Notes under the pieces: model-generated
Told to the model about the DNA's origin: nothing
What the model saw: only the letters and a program-made list of their open reading frames with translations
The model's database searches: none
Shown here: in pieces, positions 1 through 8,613 of the stretch
Layout: each line of letters begins with the position of its first letter
How positions within the stretch are numbered: position 1 is the stretch's first letter
Translations under genes and position numbers: made by a program
Assembly: GCF_020215645.1 (NCBI RefSeq)
Contig: NZ_CP084058.1
Coordinates: forward strand, 1,240,001-1,304,000
Source of the DNA: Nonomuraea gerenzanensis
GTDB lineage: Bacteria; Actinomycetota; Actinomycetes; Streptosporangiales; Streptosporangiaceae
Length of the DNA stretch: 64,000 bases
Reading direction: 5' to 3'

Positions 1-245
1 CGCCCAGGATGACCGCCCAGCACGTCGTGATGGCCAACTTGCTCGGCGGCGACGACCCCGACCTGTTCAAGCGGTACGAGCACGTGATGGCCCACGACCC
101 GGGCATCAAGCTGCACTTCTACGGCAAGGAGGTGCGGCCGGGGCGCAAGATCGGCCACGTGACCGCCCTCGGCTCCAACCTCGACGAGGTCCGCGCCCGC
201 GCCCGCCACGCCGCCGTCTACCTGATGACCGGGGAGTACACGTGA
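1..245 (+). CDS. purK: 5-(carboxyamino)imidazole ribonucleotide synthase, C-terminal part (cut by window start)
   Basis: This is the last ~80 codons of PurK, the ATP-grasp enzyme that carboxylates aminoimidazole ribonucleotide to N5-CAIR in purine synthesis. The visible part has the family's C-terminal subdomain: MANLLGG, then [17 protein letters not shown] and a terminal hydrophobic VYLMTGEY segment. The reading frame is open to base 1, so the start lies upstream. The stop is at 243-245. purE follows after 58 bases, the usual actinobacterial purK-purE order, which supports the call. The identification rests on remembered family motifs; the ATP-binding region is outside the window. Confidence 0.9.
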   Translation, partial: PRMTAQHVVMANLLGGDDPDLFKRYEHVMAHDPGIKLHFYGKEVRPGRKIGHVTALGSNLDEVRARARHAAVYLMTGEYT

Positions 246-303
246 GAGAGCGCAGCGAACGAACCGTCATCGGGATTCTCACGGTGACGCGGAAGGAGGC
301 GCC

Positions 304-798
304 GTGACCATCGGAATCGTCATGGGCAGCGACTCCGACTGGCCGGTCATGAAGGCCGCCGCGGAGGCGGTCGCCGAGTTCGGGGTGCCGTTCGAGGCCG
401 ACGTGGTCTCGGCGCACCGCATGCCCACCGAGATGATCGACTACGGCCGCGAGGCCGCCGGCCGGGGCATCCAGGTGATCATCGCCGGCGCGGGCGGCGC
501 CGCCCACCTGCCCGGCATGCTGGCCTCGGTCACGCCGCTGCCGGTGATCGGGGTGCCGGTGCCGCTGAGGTACCTCGACGGCATGGACTCCCTGCTGTCC
601 ATCGTGCAGATGCCGGCCGGGGTGCCGGTCGCCACGGTGGCCGTCGGCGGGGCCCGCAACGCGGGGCTGCTGGCCGTACGGATCCTCGCCGCCTCCGACG
701 CCGGGCTGCGGGAGAAAATGGTGGAGTTCCAGGCGCGGTTGAAGGAGCAGGCGTACGCCAAGGGCGAGCGCCTGCGCGCGGAGGCCGCCGAGCTGTAG
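304..798 (+). CDS. purE: N5-carboxyaminoimidazole ribonucleotide mutase
   Basis: PurE moves the carboxyl group of N5-CAIR to C4 of the imidazole, giving CAIR, the step after PurK in cytosolic de novo purine synthesis. The 164-residue length is normal for class I PurE. Family motifs are all visible: [10 protein letters not shown] near residue 7 (phosphate/substrate loop), the SAHR motif near residue 37 carrying the catalytic His, and [11 protein letters not shown] near residue 60. The start is GTG at 304, chosen because an AAGGAGG Shine-Dalgarno sequence lies a few bases upstream. It probably shares a transcript with purK. No anomalies were seen. Confidence 0.97.
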   Translation: MTIGIVMGSDSDWPVMKAAAEAVAEFGVPFEADVVSAHRMPTEMIDYGREAAGRGIQVIIAGAGGAAHLPGMLASVTPLPVIGVPVPLRYLDGMDSLLSIVQMPAGVPVATVAVGGARNAGLLAVRILAASDAGLREKMVEFQARLKEQAYAKGERLRAEAAEL

Positions 799-844
799 CC
801 CCCGGAGCTTTTTTCCCGGGGATCGCGGCGGCTAGGGTGCCGCC

Positions 845-1738
845 ATGGACGACCCGACCAAAGGGCACGCGGCCCGCGTGTACGCCGCCGACCCGCTCCT
901 CGCCGGCCAGGACGAGCTGACCGCCAAGCGCGGCGAGGAATGGCTGGAGACAGCCGACGCCGTCGGCCTGGCCGCCGTGGACCGGCTGCACCCCGACACC
1001 CTGCCTGCCTGCTGGTCCCCGCTGGTCGTCCACCGTCTGCGCGCCCGCGCCGCCGGCCCCGACCCCGAGGCTTCGCTCGGGGCGCTGCTCGATCGGTGGC
1101 TGGCCCTGCCCAGGGGTGGCGAGGCGGGGCAGGCGCTGAGCGTGCTGTGGCCGAGCCGCGACACCGCTCCCGTCCGGGCGCTGGCCGTGCGCGGCTTCGC
1201 CCCTGTCACCTCGCTGGCCGTCCGCCACCTGCGGCCCGTTCGTGCCGCCGATGACGGGGGTCGCGTCGCGATCCGTGCGGCCCGGCCGGAGGATCTGGAC
1301 GCGGTGACGGAGATGTACGAGCGGCTGGTGGCCTACGACGCTCAGTGGGGGTGGGTGACGGTGCGGGCGTCCACCAGGGAGCGGCTCAAGGAGTCGGTGG
1401 AGGCCGAGGTGCTGCCGTTCAACTGGTGCTGGCTGGCGGAGGTGGACGGGCGGCCCGCCGGGTGCGTCATCGTGGAGCCGCCTGCGCGGTCGGGGTGGAT
1501 CTCGCACGCGGTGAACCGGGGGCCGGTGGCGTACCTGGGGGTCATGTACGTGGAGCCGGAGGCGCGGGGGCGTGGGGTGGGGGTGGCGCTCACGGACGTG
1601 GCGCAGCGGGAGGCGGCGGAGCGCGGGGTGACGACCATGCTGCTGCACCACGCGCTGCCGAATCCGCTGTCCACGCCGTTCTGGGCGCGGCGGGGGTACC
1701 GTCCGCTGATGACGCAGTGGGTCCGCCACCTGCAGTAA
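845..1738 (+). CDS. GNAT family N-acetyltransferase
   Basis: A 297-residue protein whose C-terminal half is a GNAT acetyltransferase fold: residues ~138-295 include the acetyl-CoA pyrophosphate-binding motif A (RGRGVGVALTD, R/Q-x-x-G-x-G/A type) and a terminal FWARRGYRP beta-bulge element. The N-terminal ~130 residues look like a second, degenerate GNAT-like module of the kind seen in tandem acetyltransferases. The substrate cannot be deduced. The gene follows purE by 46 bases in the same direction, but purine genes give no functional hint. The stop codon TAA sits inside the first unit of a 20-bp tandem repeat. Confidence 0.8.
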   Translation: MDDPTKGHAARVYAADPLLAGQDELTAKRGEEWLETADAVGLAAVDRLHPDTLPACWSPLVVHRLRARAAGPDPEASLGALLDRWLALPRGGEAGQALSVLWPSRDTAPVRALAVRGFAPVTSLAVRHLRPVRAADDGGRVAIRAARPEDLDAVTEMYERLVAYDAQWGWVTVRASTRERLKESVEAEVLPFNWCWLAEVDGRPAGCVIVEPPARSGWISHAVNRGPVAYLGVMYVEPEARGRGVGVALTDVAQREAAERGVTTMLLHHALPNPLSTPFWARRGYRPLMTQWVRHLQ

Positions 1739-1810
1739 CGCGGCTACGGGCGCAGTAACGCGGCTACAGGCGCAGTAACGCGGCTACAGGCGCAGTAACG
1801 CGGCTACGGG
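1731..1810. repeat. Four tandem copies of a 20-bp unit between convergent genes
   Basis: Four contiguous 20-bp units (consensus CGCAGTAACGCGGCTACRGG) start at the last codons of the acetyltransferase gene and fill most of the gap to the convergent dehydrogenase gene. Units differ only at the first base of unit 1 and at one A/G position. Each unit contains a TAA; the first one is the acetyltransferase stop. Looks like a minisatellite produced by duplication of the gene end; no stem-loop strong enough for a terminator was seen. Confidence 0.95.
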
Positions 1811-1832
1811 TGGCCTTACGTCGCGTGCGGGA

Positions 1833-3146
1833 CTATGGGCGGCCGAGGGCGCGGTAGTGCCATCCGGCGGAGCGCCACATCTCGGCGTTGAGGGCGTTCC
1901 GCCCGTCCACGATGCGCCGGGTCGCCACCACGGCGCCCAGCTCCACCGGATCGAGCTGCAGGAACTCCTGCCATTCCGTGAGCAGCAACACCACATGCGC
2001 CCCGCGCACCGCCTCCACGGCCGAGGTGCCGTAGTTCAGCTCGGGATGAGCCTTGCGGGCGTTGTCGAGCGCGATCGGGTCGTACACGGTGACCTGACCG
2101 CCCTGGTGCCCGATCGTGACGGCCACGTCGAGGGCGGGGGAGTCGCGGATGTCGTCGGAGTTCGGCTTGAAGGCCGCTCCCAGCACGCCCACGGTGCACC
2201 CGTGGAAGGAGCCGCCGGCCAGCGCCCTGGCCAGGTCGACCATGCGGGCGCGGCGGCGCATGTTGATCGCGTCCACCTCGCGCAGGAACGTCAGCGCCTG
2301 GTCGGCGCCCAGCTCGCCGGCCCGCGCCATGAACGCCCTGATGTCCTTGGGCAGGCAGCCGCCGCCGAACCCGAGCCCGGCGTTGAGGTACCGGCCGCCG
2401 ATGCGGTCGTCGTACGACAGGGCCTCCGACAGCAGCTCGACGTCGGCGTGGGCGGCCTCGCAGACCTCGGCCATGGCGTTGATGAAGGAGATCTTGGTGG
2501 CCAGGAACGCGTTCGCGGCCGTCTTGACCAGCTCGGCCGTGGCGAAGTCGGTCACCACGACCGGCACCTCGCCGAGCGGCTCGTACACCTCGCGCAGCAT
2601 CTTCTCCGCCCGCTCGCTGCGCACGCCGAGAACGATGCGGTCGGGGTGCAGGGTGTCCTGGACGGCGAAGCCCTCGCGCAGGAACTCGGGGTTCCAGGCC
2701 AGCTCGGCGTCGGCACCCGCGGGGGCGAGGCGGGTCAGCTTGTCGGCCAGCCGCTCGGCCGTGCCGACGGGGACCGTGGACTTGCCGACGACCAGGCACT
2801 CGCGATCGAGGAGCGGGGCGAGGGACTCGATGGCCGCGTCCACGTACGTCACGTCGGCGGCGTACTCGCCGCGCTTCTGCGGGGTGCCGACGCAGATGAA
2901 GTGCACGTCGCCGAAGGCGGCGACCTCCTCGTAGGAGGTGGTGAAGCGGAGCCGGCCGGAGGCGAGGCCGCGGCGGAGCACGGGCTCCATGCCGGGTTCG
3001 TGGATGGGGAGCTCGCCCGCGTTGAGCCGGTTGATCTTGTCGGCGTCGACGTCGAGGCCCAGGACCTCGAACCCGAGATCAGCCATGCAGGCCGCATGGG
3101 TGACGCCCAGGTATCCGGTCCCGATCACCGTGAGGCGATATGGCAC
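1833..3146 (-). CDS. UDP-glucose/GDP-mannose 6-dehydrogenase family protein
   Basis: NAD-dependent nucleotide-sugar dehydrogenase, most likely oxidising UDP-glucose to UDP-glucuronate for envelope polysaccharide. The 437 residues show the N-terminal Rossmann motif GTGYLG (9-14), NPEFLREG (152-159), the central-domain K208/N212 segment LVKTAANAFLATK, and the catalytic Cys264 in GFGGGCLPKD, followed by a C-terminal UDP-binding domain with TEWQEF. The GTG start at 3146 is supported by AAAGGAG eight bases upstream. It diverges from the acyl-CoA dehydrogenase gene. Specificity (UDP-glucose versus other sugars) cannot be settled by eye; the envelope-polymer genes further downstream make UDP-glucuronate plausible. 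Confidence 0.92.
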   Translation of the reverse strand: MPYRLTVIGTGYLGVTHAACMADLGFEVLGLDVDADKINRLNAGELPIHEPGMEPVLRRGLASGRLRFTTSYEEVAAFGDVHFICVGTPQKRGEYAADVTYVDAAIESLAPLLDRECLVVGKSTVPVGTAERLADKLTRLAPAGADAELAWNPEFLREGFAVQDTLHPDRIVLGVRSERAEKMLREVYEPLGEVPVVVTDFATAELVKTAANAFLATKISFINAMAEVCEAAHADVELLSEALSYDDRIGGRYLNAGLGFGGGCLPKDIRAFMARAGELGADQALTFLREVDAINMRRRARMVDLARALAGGSFHGCTVGVLGAAFKPNSDDIRDSPALDVAVTIGHQGGQVTVYDPIALDNARKAHPELNYGTSAVEAVRGAHVVLLLTEWQEFLQLDPVELGAVVATRRIVDGRNALNAEMWRSAGWHYRALGRP

Positions 3147-3258
3147 GAGGGAGCTCCTTTCGATCGCGCAGGCATGCTACCGGCCCCCGCTACCTCCTAC
3201 GTGCCACCTGCATCTCCTCGCAAACCGTACCGGCTGGTAACAAGATGGTCGGACGTCC

Positions 3259-3264
3259 TAGTAT
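3259..3264 (+). promoter_or_regulatory. Candidate -10 element (TAGTAT) giving a leaderless transcript
   Basis: TAGTAT fits the actinobacterial TAnnnT -10 pattern and ends eight bases before the ATG at 3272. No Shine-Dalgarno sequence is present before that ATG, so a leaderless mRNA for the acyl-CoA dehydrogenase is likely. The -35 region is weak. Confidence 0.4.
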
Positions 3265-3271
3265 CTACTGC

Positions 3272-4435
3272 ATGAGCTTCCCTTTGTACGCGCCCGCCGA
3301 AGAGCACGACATGCTCAGGGAGACGGTCCGCGCCCTGGCCGACGAGAAGATCGCCCCGCACGCCGCCGAGATCGACGAGACCGAGGAGTTCTCCTGGGAC
3401 GTCTACAAGGCGCTCGTTGCCGCCGACCTGCACGCCGTGCACGTGCCGGAACAGTACGGCGGGGCCGGGGCCGACGCGCTGGCCACGGTCATCGTCATCG
3501 AGGAGGTGGCCCGCGCCTGCGCGTCCTCCTCCCTCATCCCCGCCGTCAACAAGCTCGGCACCGTCCCGCTGCTGCTCTCGGCCTCGGAGGAGCTCAAGTC
3601 CCGCTACCTGGCGCCGGTGGCGCGGGGCGAGGCGATGTTCTCGTACGCGCTGTCGGAGCCGGAGGCGGGCTCGGACGCCGCCGCCATGAAGACCCGCGCG
3701 GTCGCGGACGGCGACTCGTACGTGCTCAACGGCGTCAAGATGTGGATCACCAACGCCGGCGTCTCCGAGTACTACACCCTGATGGCCGTCACCGACCCGT
3801 CGGCCGGCGCGCGCGGCATCTCCGCCTTCGTCGTGGAGAAGTCGGACGAAGGCGTCTCCTTCGGCCCCAAGGAGAAGAAGCTCGGCATCAAGGGCTCCCC
3901 GACCCGCCAGGTCATCCTCGACAACGTCCGCATCCCCGCCGACCGCATGATCGGCGCCCCCGGCACCGGCTTCAAGACGGCCCTGGCCACCCTCGACCAC
4001 ACCCGCATCACCATCGCCGCCCAGGCCCTCGGCATCGCCCAGGGCGCCCTCGACTTCGCCATCGGCTACGTCAAGGAACGCAAGCAGTTCGGCCGCCCGG
4101 TGGCCGACTTCCAGGGCCTGCAGTTCATGATCGCCGACATGTCGATGAAGCTGGAGGCGGCGCGGCAGCTCACGTACCACGCGGCGGCCAAGTCGGAACG
4201 TGCGATGCACGGCGAGCCCCAGAAGGACCTGACGTTCCTGTCGAGCGCGGCCAAGTGCGCCGCCTCGGACGCGGCCATGGAGATCACGACGGATGCGGTG
4301 CAGCTGCTGGGTGGGTACGGCTACACGAAGGACTTCCCGGTGGAACGCATGATGCGCGACGCCAAGATCACCCAGATCTACGAGGGCACCAACCAGATCC
4401 AGAGAATGGTCATGGCCCGGCAGCTTCTGAAGTAG
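3272..4435 (+). CDS. Acyl-CoA dehydrogenase
   Basis: FAD-dependent enzyme introducing the alpha-beta double bond in acyl-CoA thioesters (beta-oxidation or branched-chain amino-acid breakdown). The 387 residues give the complete family layout: alpha-helical N domain, FAD/substrate loop SEPEAGSDA (128-136), WITNAG (158-163), the DHTRI helix (242-246), and catalytic Glu371 in QIYEGTNQIQR. ATG 3272 is preferred over in-frame upstream starts because MSFPLYAPAEEHDML matches the family's N-terminus and a -10 box lies just upstream. Oddity: the last ~23 codons are part of an integration site. The tail after 4402 (Arg as AGA, Leu as CTT) was supplied by an inserted element, and the native tail lies at 10616-10648. 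Confidence 0.93.
   Translation: MSFPLYAPAEEHDMLRETVRALADEKIAPHAAEIDETEEFSWDVYKALVAADLHAVHVPEQYGGAGADALATVIVIEEVARACASSSLIPAVNKLGTVPLLLSASEELKSRYLAPVARGEAMFSYALSEPEAGSDAAAMKTRAVADGDSYVLNGVKMWITNAGVSEYYTLMAVTDPSAGARGISAFVVEKSDEGVSFGPKEKKLGIKGSPTRQVILDNVRIPADRMIGAPGTGFKTALATLDHTRITIAAQALGIAQGALDFAIGYVKERKQFGRPVADFQGLQFMIADMSMKLEAARQLTYHAAAKSERAMHGEPQKDLTFLSSAAKCAASDAAMEITTDAVQLLGGYGYTKDFPVERMMRDAKITQIYEGTNQIQRMVMARQLLK
4365..4402 (+). repeat. attL: left copy of the 38-bp core
   Basis: Identical to 10578-10615. It spans codons 365-377 of the acyl-CoA dehydrogenase, including the catalytic Glu codon. Similarity continues for 33 more bases to the TAG stop, with six mismatches that are all synonymous. 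Confidence 0.9.
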
Positions 4436-4450
4436 GTCTACGACCTGCAG

Positions 4451-4485
4451 AAACCCGGGGCTGAGCGCGTACAGTCCCGGGTTTT
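4451..4485 (+). terminator. Rho-independent-like terminator after the acyl-CoA dehydrogenase
   Basis: AAACCCGGG (4451-4459) is complementary to CCCGGGTTT (4476-4484), a 9-bp stem with a 16-base loop, ending in TTTT. It lies 15 bases past the stop and belongs to the inserted element, not the original host sequence. Confidence 0.7.
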
Positions 4486-4518
4486 CGCGTACCAGTCAAG
4501 CCGTTCGGAAGAGGGGTT

Positions 4519-4537
4519 GTTCCGTGGCTGTTCCGTG
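4519..4537 (+). repeat. Left pair of GTTCCGTG boxes (candidate integrase arm sites)
   Basis: GTTCCGTG at 4519-4526 and again at 4530-4537, an 11-bp period (one helical turn), same orientation. A similar pair with the same period occurs near the other end of the island at 10455-10473. Confidence 0.5.
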
Positions 4538-4631
4538 AGAGTTCGACGGGTGCGCACTTTTGGTGATCGACTCTCCGGGCGCCGAGGAGATGGCCTTGCC
4601 ACCCGCTGGCCTCGGCAAGTTGCTCATCAAG

Positions 4632-4678
4632 AAGCGCGCGAGCCGCCGGACAATGAGGAATCCGGTGCTCGCGCGCTT
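4632..4678 (-). terminator. Strong hairpin downstream of the Xre-like gene
   Basis: AAGCGCGCGAGC (4632-4643) is perfectly complementary to GCTCGCGCGCTT (4667-4678). A further six pairs (GCCGGA/TCCGGT, one G-T) stack above a single bulged C, closing on a 10-base loop. It sits 28 bases beyond the stop of the minus-strand gene at 4707, as expected for its terminator, although a long T run is lacking. Confidence 0.6.
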
Positions 4679-4706
4679 TGCCTGTCCCGTTCAGGAGTTC
4701 GTTGTC

Positions 4707-5090
4707 TCAGGAACTCCCGTCCGCCAGGCGGCGAACGATGCCTTCGACAAGGTCGAGATCCTTCGCGGAGAGCTGGCTGAGAGGGGCTTCAAGTCGTTGT
4801 GCTGCGGGGGATGTCTGCTGCTCGGGGTAGGCGCCGTACCAATCGGCGGCGATCATGGCCTGGACTTCCTCCTCAGTCACCCTGAAGAGATGGGCGATGC
4901 CTTCGAAGGTCTCTGGAGGAGGTGGCCCGACGCGTGCGCTGGGGCCGCCACCCCATGCGCCGTGTAGGGCTATGGCGTTCCACCAACTGTCGGAGCGGAT
5001 GCCGAGTGACTCTCGGCTCATGTCGACGTAGCTGAGGCCGTTCTCGCGTAGCGCGAGGACCTTGTCCCGGAAGGGGGTTTGTGTGCTCAT
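4707..5090 (-). CDS. Small Xre-like helix-turn-helix protein
   Basis: A 127-residue protein. Residues 5-45 (FRDKVLALRENGL...SDSWWNAI) and 57-85 (PPPETFEGIAHLFRVTEEEVQ) match the divergent Xre-type proteins common in actinomycete mobile elements, in which the second segment resembles a start-of-tolerance 'which positions does this regulator act' helix pair ending in AADWYG. DNA binding is inferred, not proven. ATG 5090 was chosen because the upstream extension in the same frame is low-complexity and unlike a protein. The gene lies in the island's left arm, antiparallel to the operon at 5854, and ends before a strong hairpin. It could regulate the island cargo. Confidence 0.6.
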   Translation of the reverse strand: MSTQTPFRDKVLALRENGLSYVDMSRESLGIRSDSWWNAIALHGAWGGGPSARVGPPPPETFEGIAHLFRVTEEEVQAMIAADWYGAYPEQQTSPAAQRLEAPLSQLSAKDLDLVEGIVRRLADGSS

Positions 5091-5205
5091 GGAATGAGCA
5101 TCCAGAATTCTTGGCATAGCCGCAATAGTTCTTACCTTGATTCTTTGGCGACACGGACTAGAAGTTTTGGCGATGCTGACGCTGTCATCGTGAGTTGGCC
5201 TGTGG

Positions 5206-5454
5206 TTGCCAAGGCAGGCGGTCCGGCCGCTACGCGACGTCCCCGGCATCGAAATCCGGCTACACCGCACAGTGCTCTACAACTCCCTCTACCGCGCAGA
5301 CGATCAGCTACTGATCAACACCCACGCCTACGGCACCCCAGCAGCCAACGCCCCCGTCATGCACCTCAACCGGACCGACGACCAAGGGCCGGCGAGCACA
5401 TACTTGACCGGCTTCAACCGCATCTGGACCGCGGCCCAGTGCCGCGACAAGTAG
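5206..5454 (+). pseudogene. C-terminal fragment of a DUF5919-type regulator
   Basis: Reads GIEIRLHRTVLYNSLYRADD, then LLINTHAYGTPAANAPVMHL, ending in TYLTGFNRIWTAA. This is the C-terminus of the DUF5919 domain that in actinomycetes usually follows an Xre-type HTH in ~260-residue regulators. The first two thirds of such a protein are absent: upstream of ~5218 there is no matching frame. It is therefore a truncated remnant, marking older turnover inside the island. Recognition is from memory of the family's conserved tail; a profile search would settle it. Confidence 0.6.
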
Positions 5455-5853
5455 CTGAAGCCCCATCAGACACGGCTACGGTCAGACAAGAAAGCAACTT
5501 TTCTCCACGTCATCAAGGCGCGTGCCGCCTGCGGCGCCTCGCGCTGGGCGGTCGCTGGCCGCGCTGCGGCTCTCCGGCCGGTCGCGGCCAGCGCCGCCGC
5601 GAGGTCATGACAAATAGCAAGCCTCGCCAGCCACTGACGGCTGATCAGCCGCTCCTGTAGTGGGCAGAAGTGCAAGCAAGGCTGAGTCGTGGACAATCGG
5701 TGGTATGACACGGATTGGGCCTTCTGTACTGTATGTCCGCAGCACAGGCGTTAGCGGGACCAAAGATTATGCACCATGACGGGTTTCTGCCAGCTCTGAC
5801 CGACTTGGCACGGTATAGTCCACTTCAGTTCAGGTGGCTGACACGGAGTCCTC
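5455..5853. other. Non-coding gap before the HD/HSP90-like operon
   Basis: No convincing gene in 399 bases: short frames here have no recognisable motifs or codon bias. A TATAGT box at 5814-5819 is a possible -10 for the operon starting at 5854, but no good -35 is seen. GGAG at 5845-5848 is the ribosome-binding site of the downstream gene. Confidence 0.5.
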
Positions 5854-8613
5854 ATGCGCTATTCGTTTGAGCGTTCCTCTCTCTGGCGAAGGTCGCTCGC
5901 GCCTCAGGAAAATGATCCGCACGAGGAGGAGCGAGCACGACTCCGAGCCGCGTATCTTCAGCTTAGAAACACGGTTGAGCCGTTAGCGGCATCGATCGCC
6001 CACTCACTGCCGATGTTCACAGAACATGGAATCGACCACGCAGATGCATTATGGGAAATGGCTTCACTCATTTGTGGTGAAGAGATCTCTATTAATCCTG
6101 CTGAAGCTTTCGTCCTAGGCGGAGGCTTTCTCTTTCATGATCTAGGAATGGGATTGGCTTCGTATTCGGCAGCTGGGTTTACTCTGAAAGAGGATCCAAA
6201 ATACGAGGACCTCTTGGTGGGCGCCAAAAATCGGCTCCGTAGCATAGAGGTGGCGGCGAACGAGGAGTTGCTGGAGCAAATAGCGTATGAGGATGTGGTC
6301 GTGGAACTTCTCCGGCTACGTCACGCCAAACAGGCAGAGCGACTCATGAGTCAGGTCTTCTACACATCCTCAGGACAGCCGTTCTATCTGCTTCAGGATG
6401 TCGAGCTTCGACAATTTTTCGGACCTCAAATTGGTCGGATTGCGCACAGCCATTGGTGGACAGTGGAAAGATTACAGAAGCTGGCCCGACGGCAAGGATC
6501 ATGTCCCCTGCTTCCGCCGACATGGGATGTGGACCCGCTGAAGCTGGCCTGTATGCTTCGGTTGGCAGACGCGGCGCATATCGATTACCGAAGAGCTCCA
6601 ATGTTATTGCACGCGTTCAGGCAGCCGACGGGAACCTCACGCGATCATTGGTTTTTCCAGGAGCGCCTGCTGAGGCCGATAGTTGTGGACGATCGGCTGG
6701 AATACACCGCTGCAACGCCGTTCAGCCGGGACGAAGCAGGGGCATGGTGGCTCGCGTTTGAAACCATCCAGCTCATCAATGATGAGCTCAGGCACGTTGA
6801 CGCTCTCTTAGCCGATAGCGGCAGGACGCGTTTCAGGGTTAGGTCAGTGGTAGGAGCTGACTCCCCAGAACGCTTGGCGAAGTCGATTCCGACAGACGGC
6901 TGGAAGCCAATTGACGCACGGCTCCGGGTTACTGACACGGTGCAGGTGATCTCGAATATTGGTGGCCGCGACATGTATGGCAATCGCCCAGACATCGCTA
7001 TCAGAGAGTTGATCGCGAACGCCGCCGACGCTACCAAGGCGCGCGCTGCTTACGAGGGCGCAAGCAAAGAGCTACCCGTGACAATCACTCTTGAGCAATG
7101 CGACGGCGAGTGGTGGTTGGAGGTAGCTGATCAGGGTATTGGGATGCGTCCCGAGACAATGGTGGCAGCACTGACTGACTTTGGGCACTCGCACTGGCGC
7201 TCTACTGCGACCATAGAACAGTTCCCCGGGCTTCAGGCTAAAGGTTTCACACCCACCGGTAAGTTCGGTATTGGATTCTTTGCAGTCTTCATGGTCGCTG
7301 ATGAGGTACAGGTTCGCAGCCTAGCTTTGGGAGAGGCTGCGCGCTCAACCCATGTTCTCGAATTCCCAAGAGGCCTGTCGGATGGCCGCCCGTTGTTACG
7401 TGAGGCAGAGTTCGAGGAATGCTTGAGGGCACCGGGTACTGTGGTTAGAGCTCGGTTGCGACACGATCCACGCACTATTAAAGGTATCTTCCGGACGACC
7501 AGCGAACGCGTATCCCGTACCGAATTATTGCATCACCTAATAACACGAATGTGTGCGATTGCCGAGGTTGATATTGCCATAAAAGGCCCGGACGATGCAG
7601 AACTGCAGAAAATCATTACAGCCAATGATTGGGTCGATATCCCAGCCGTCGACCTGTTTAGGCGACTCTATTGGCGCGGAGACAGAGGCTATGTCTTTCG
7701 GGTGATATATGGGCAGCTAGAAAAGCTCTTTATAGACCACGAGACCAGAGTGCTCGACGATAATGGTGTAACCATCGGTCGAGCCATGCTGCTGTCCGGC
7801 AGGGAAGCGCTAGACTCAAGGGATTTTTGGTGGTTCGGTGGCTACAGTGGGAAAGTTTATGTAGGCGGGCTAGAATCGTCTGACTTCCCTTATACCATGG
7901 GAGCCTTTCGAGGGTTCCCCATGACGGCTAACCGGCTCAGGTCCTTCCCTGTCGGCCGCCCGGAGAATCTTCAAGACTGGGCCCACACGCAAATCGACGT
8001 TGCTTGTTCGAGTCCGTGGTCCACTCTCGGGCATCAATGGATTATGGCGGACTTTGTTGGCGGCCTCGGAGTGTCCCCTGATGCTCTTCCGTGCGCGCAT
8101 TCGGCAGATCGGGCACTGGACGCGAGCGCTCTTAGGCAGTGGCTGCTGGATAAATCTGAAGTATTGCTGATTTCCGACAGCGATCTTATGCAATTCGATA
8201 CGTTATCCGATGTGAACGGGTATCGTCGATCTTACTACACCCATGATGGCCATGGGGTTCACGTTCCGCAGAATGCTCTGATTATGATCTTCTTTCCGAT
8301 GTGGGTGTTCCCTGAGGAAATTGTGCCGAGCCCGCGTGATGAACGATTTTCAAGTAACTCAGAGGATGGCGAAGAGTCTGACGCCGGCTCGTGGTGGTGC
8401 GAGTATGGCAACTTTGGGGCTCCGGGCGTAGTTATTAGAACCATTGCGGAGGTCTGGCAAGTCGACGTTTCTGAAATAATCGAGCGCATGGAATCGCTGG
8501 ACGTTGACGAATATAATGATAAGCGCCTCGAACTTGCTACGTTAACTAGGGGTACTTCCACTCGTGTCACAGCCTTTCGCGTTCGCCGTCCCTTAGGAGG
8601 CGATATCAGATGA
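5854..8613 (+). CDS. HD-domain + HSP90-like (GHKL) ATPase protein, candidate defence protein
   Basis: A 919-residue protein with two recognisable modules. N-terminal HD-superfamily region: EHGIDH (57-62), FHDLG (94-98), AHSHWW (197-202) and LADAAHID (237-244), consistent with an intact metal-binding H...HD...D set. From ~360 a GHKL/HSP90-type ATPase: N-box RELIANAADATKAR (384-397), G1 box DQGIGM (426-431), G2 box GKFGIGFFA (469-477), followed by a long region (500-919) resembling an HSP90-like middle segment but otherwise unrecognised. ATG 5854 has GGAG five bases upstream. It overlaps the next gene by 4 bases (ATGA), so the two are translationally coupled. GC is far below the neighbours, indicating transfer. 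HD could be a nuclease or phosphohydrolase; the ATPase could be a sensor clamp. Function is inferred only. Confidence 0.8.
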   Translation: MRYSFERSSLWRRSLAPQENDPHEEERARLRAAYLQLRNTVEPLAASIAHSLPMFTEHGIDHADALWEMASLICGEEISINPAEAFVLGGGFLFHDLGMGLASYSAAGFTLKEDPKYEDLLVGAKNRLRSIEVAANEELLEQIAYEDVVVELLRLRHAKQAERLMSQVFYTSSGQPFYLLQDVELRQFFGPQIGRIAHSHWWTVERLQKLARRQGSCPLLPPTWDVDPLKLACMLRLADAAHIDYRRAPMLLHAFRQPTGTSRDHWFFQERLLRPIVVDDRLEYTAATPFSRDEAGAWWLAFETIQLINDELRHVDALLADSGRTRFRVRSVVGADSPERLAKSIPTDGWKPIDARLRVTDTVQVISNIGGRDMYGNRPDIAIRELIANAADATKARAAYEGASKELPVTITLEQCDGEWWLEVADQGIGMRPETMVAALTDFGHSHWRSTATIEQFPGLQAKGFTPTGKFGIGFFAVFMVADEVQVRSLALGEAARSTHVLEFPRGLSDGRPLLREAEFEECLRAPGTVVRARLRHDPRTIKGIFRTTSERVSRTELLHHLITRMCAIAEVDIAIKGPDDAELQKIITANDWVDIPAVDLFRRLYWRGDRGYVFRVIYGQLEKLFIDHETRVLDDNGVTIGRAMLLSGREALDSRDFWWFGGYSGKVYVGGLESSDFPYTMGAFRGFPMTANRLRSFPVGRPENLQDWAHTQIDVACSSPWSTLGHQWIMADFVGGLGVSPDALPCAHSADRALDASALRQWLLDKSEVLLISDSDLMQFDTLSDVNGYRRSYYTHDGHGVHVPQNALIMIFFPMWVFPEEIVPSPRDERFSSNSEDGEESDAGSWWCEYGNFGAPGVVIRTIAEVWQVDVSEIIERMESLDVDEYNDKRLELATLTRGTSTRVTAFRVRRPLGGDIR

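Noticed and set aside
1857..3275. Plus-strand frame antisense to the nucleotide-sugar dehydrogenase
   Set aside because: Val/Gly/His-rich translation with no motif; the minus-strand gene is complete with its catalytic Cys and ribosome-binding site.
4560..4967. Plus-strand frame at the island's left end that might have been an integrase remnant
   Set aside because: Runs through a strong hairpin and antisense to the Xre-like gene; no Arg/His/Tyr recombinase motifs are present.
5466..5711. 81-codon minus-strand frame in the island
   Set aside because: Ala/Arg-rich, no ribosome-binding site, no motif; treated as non-coding.
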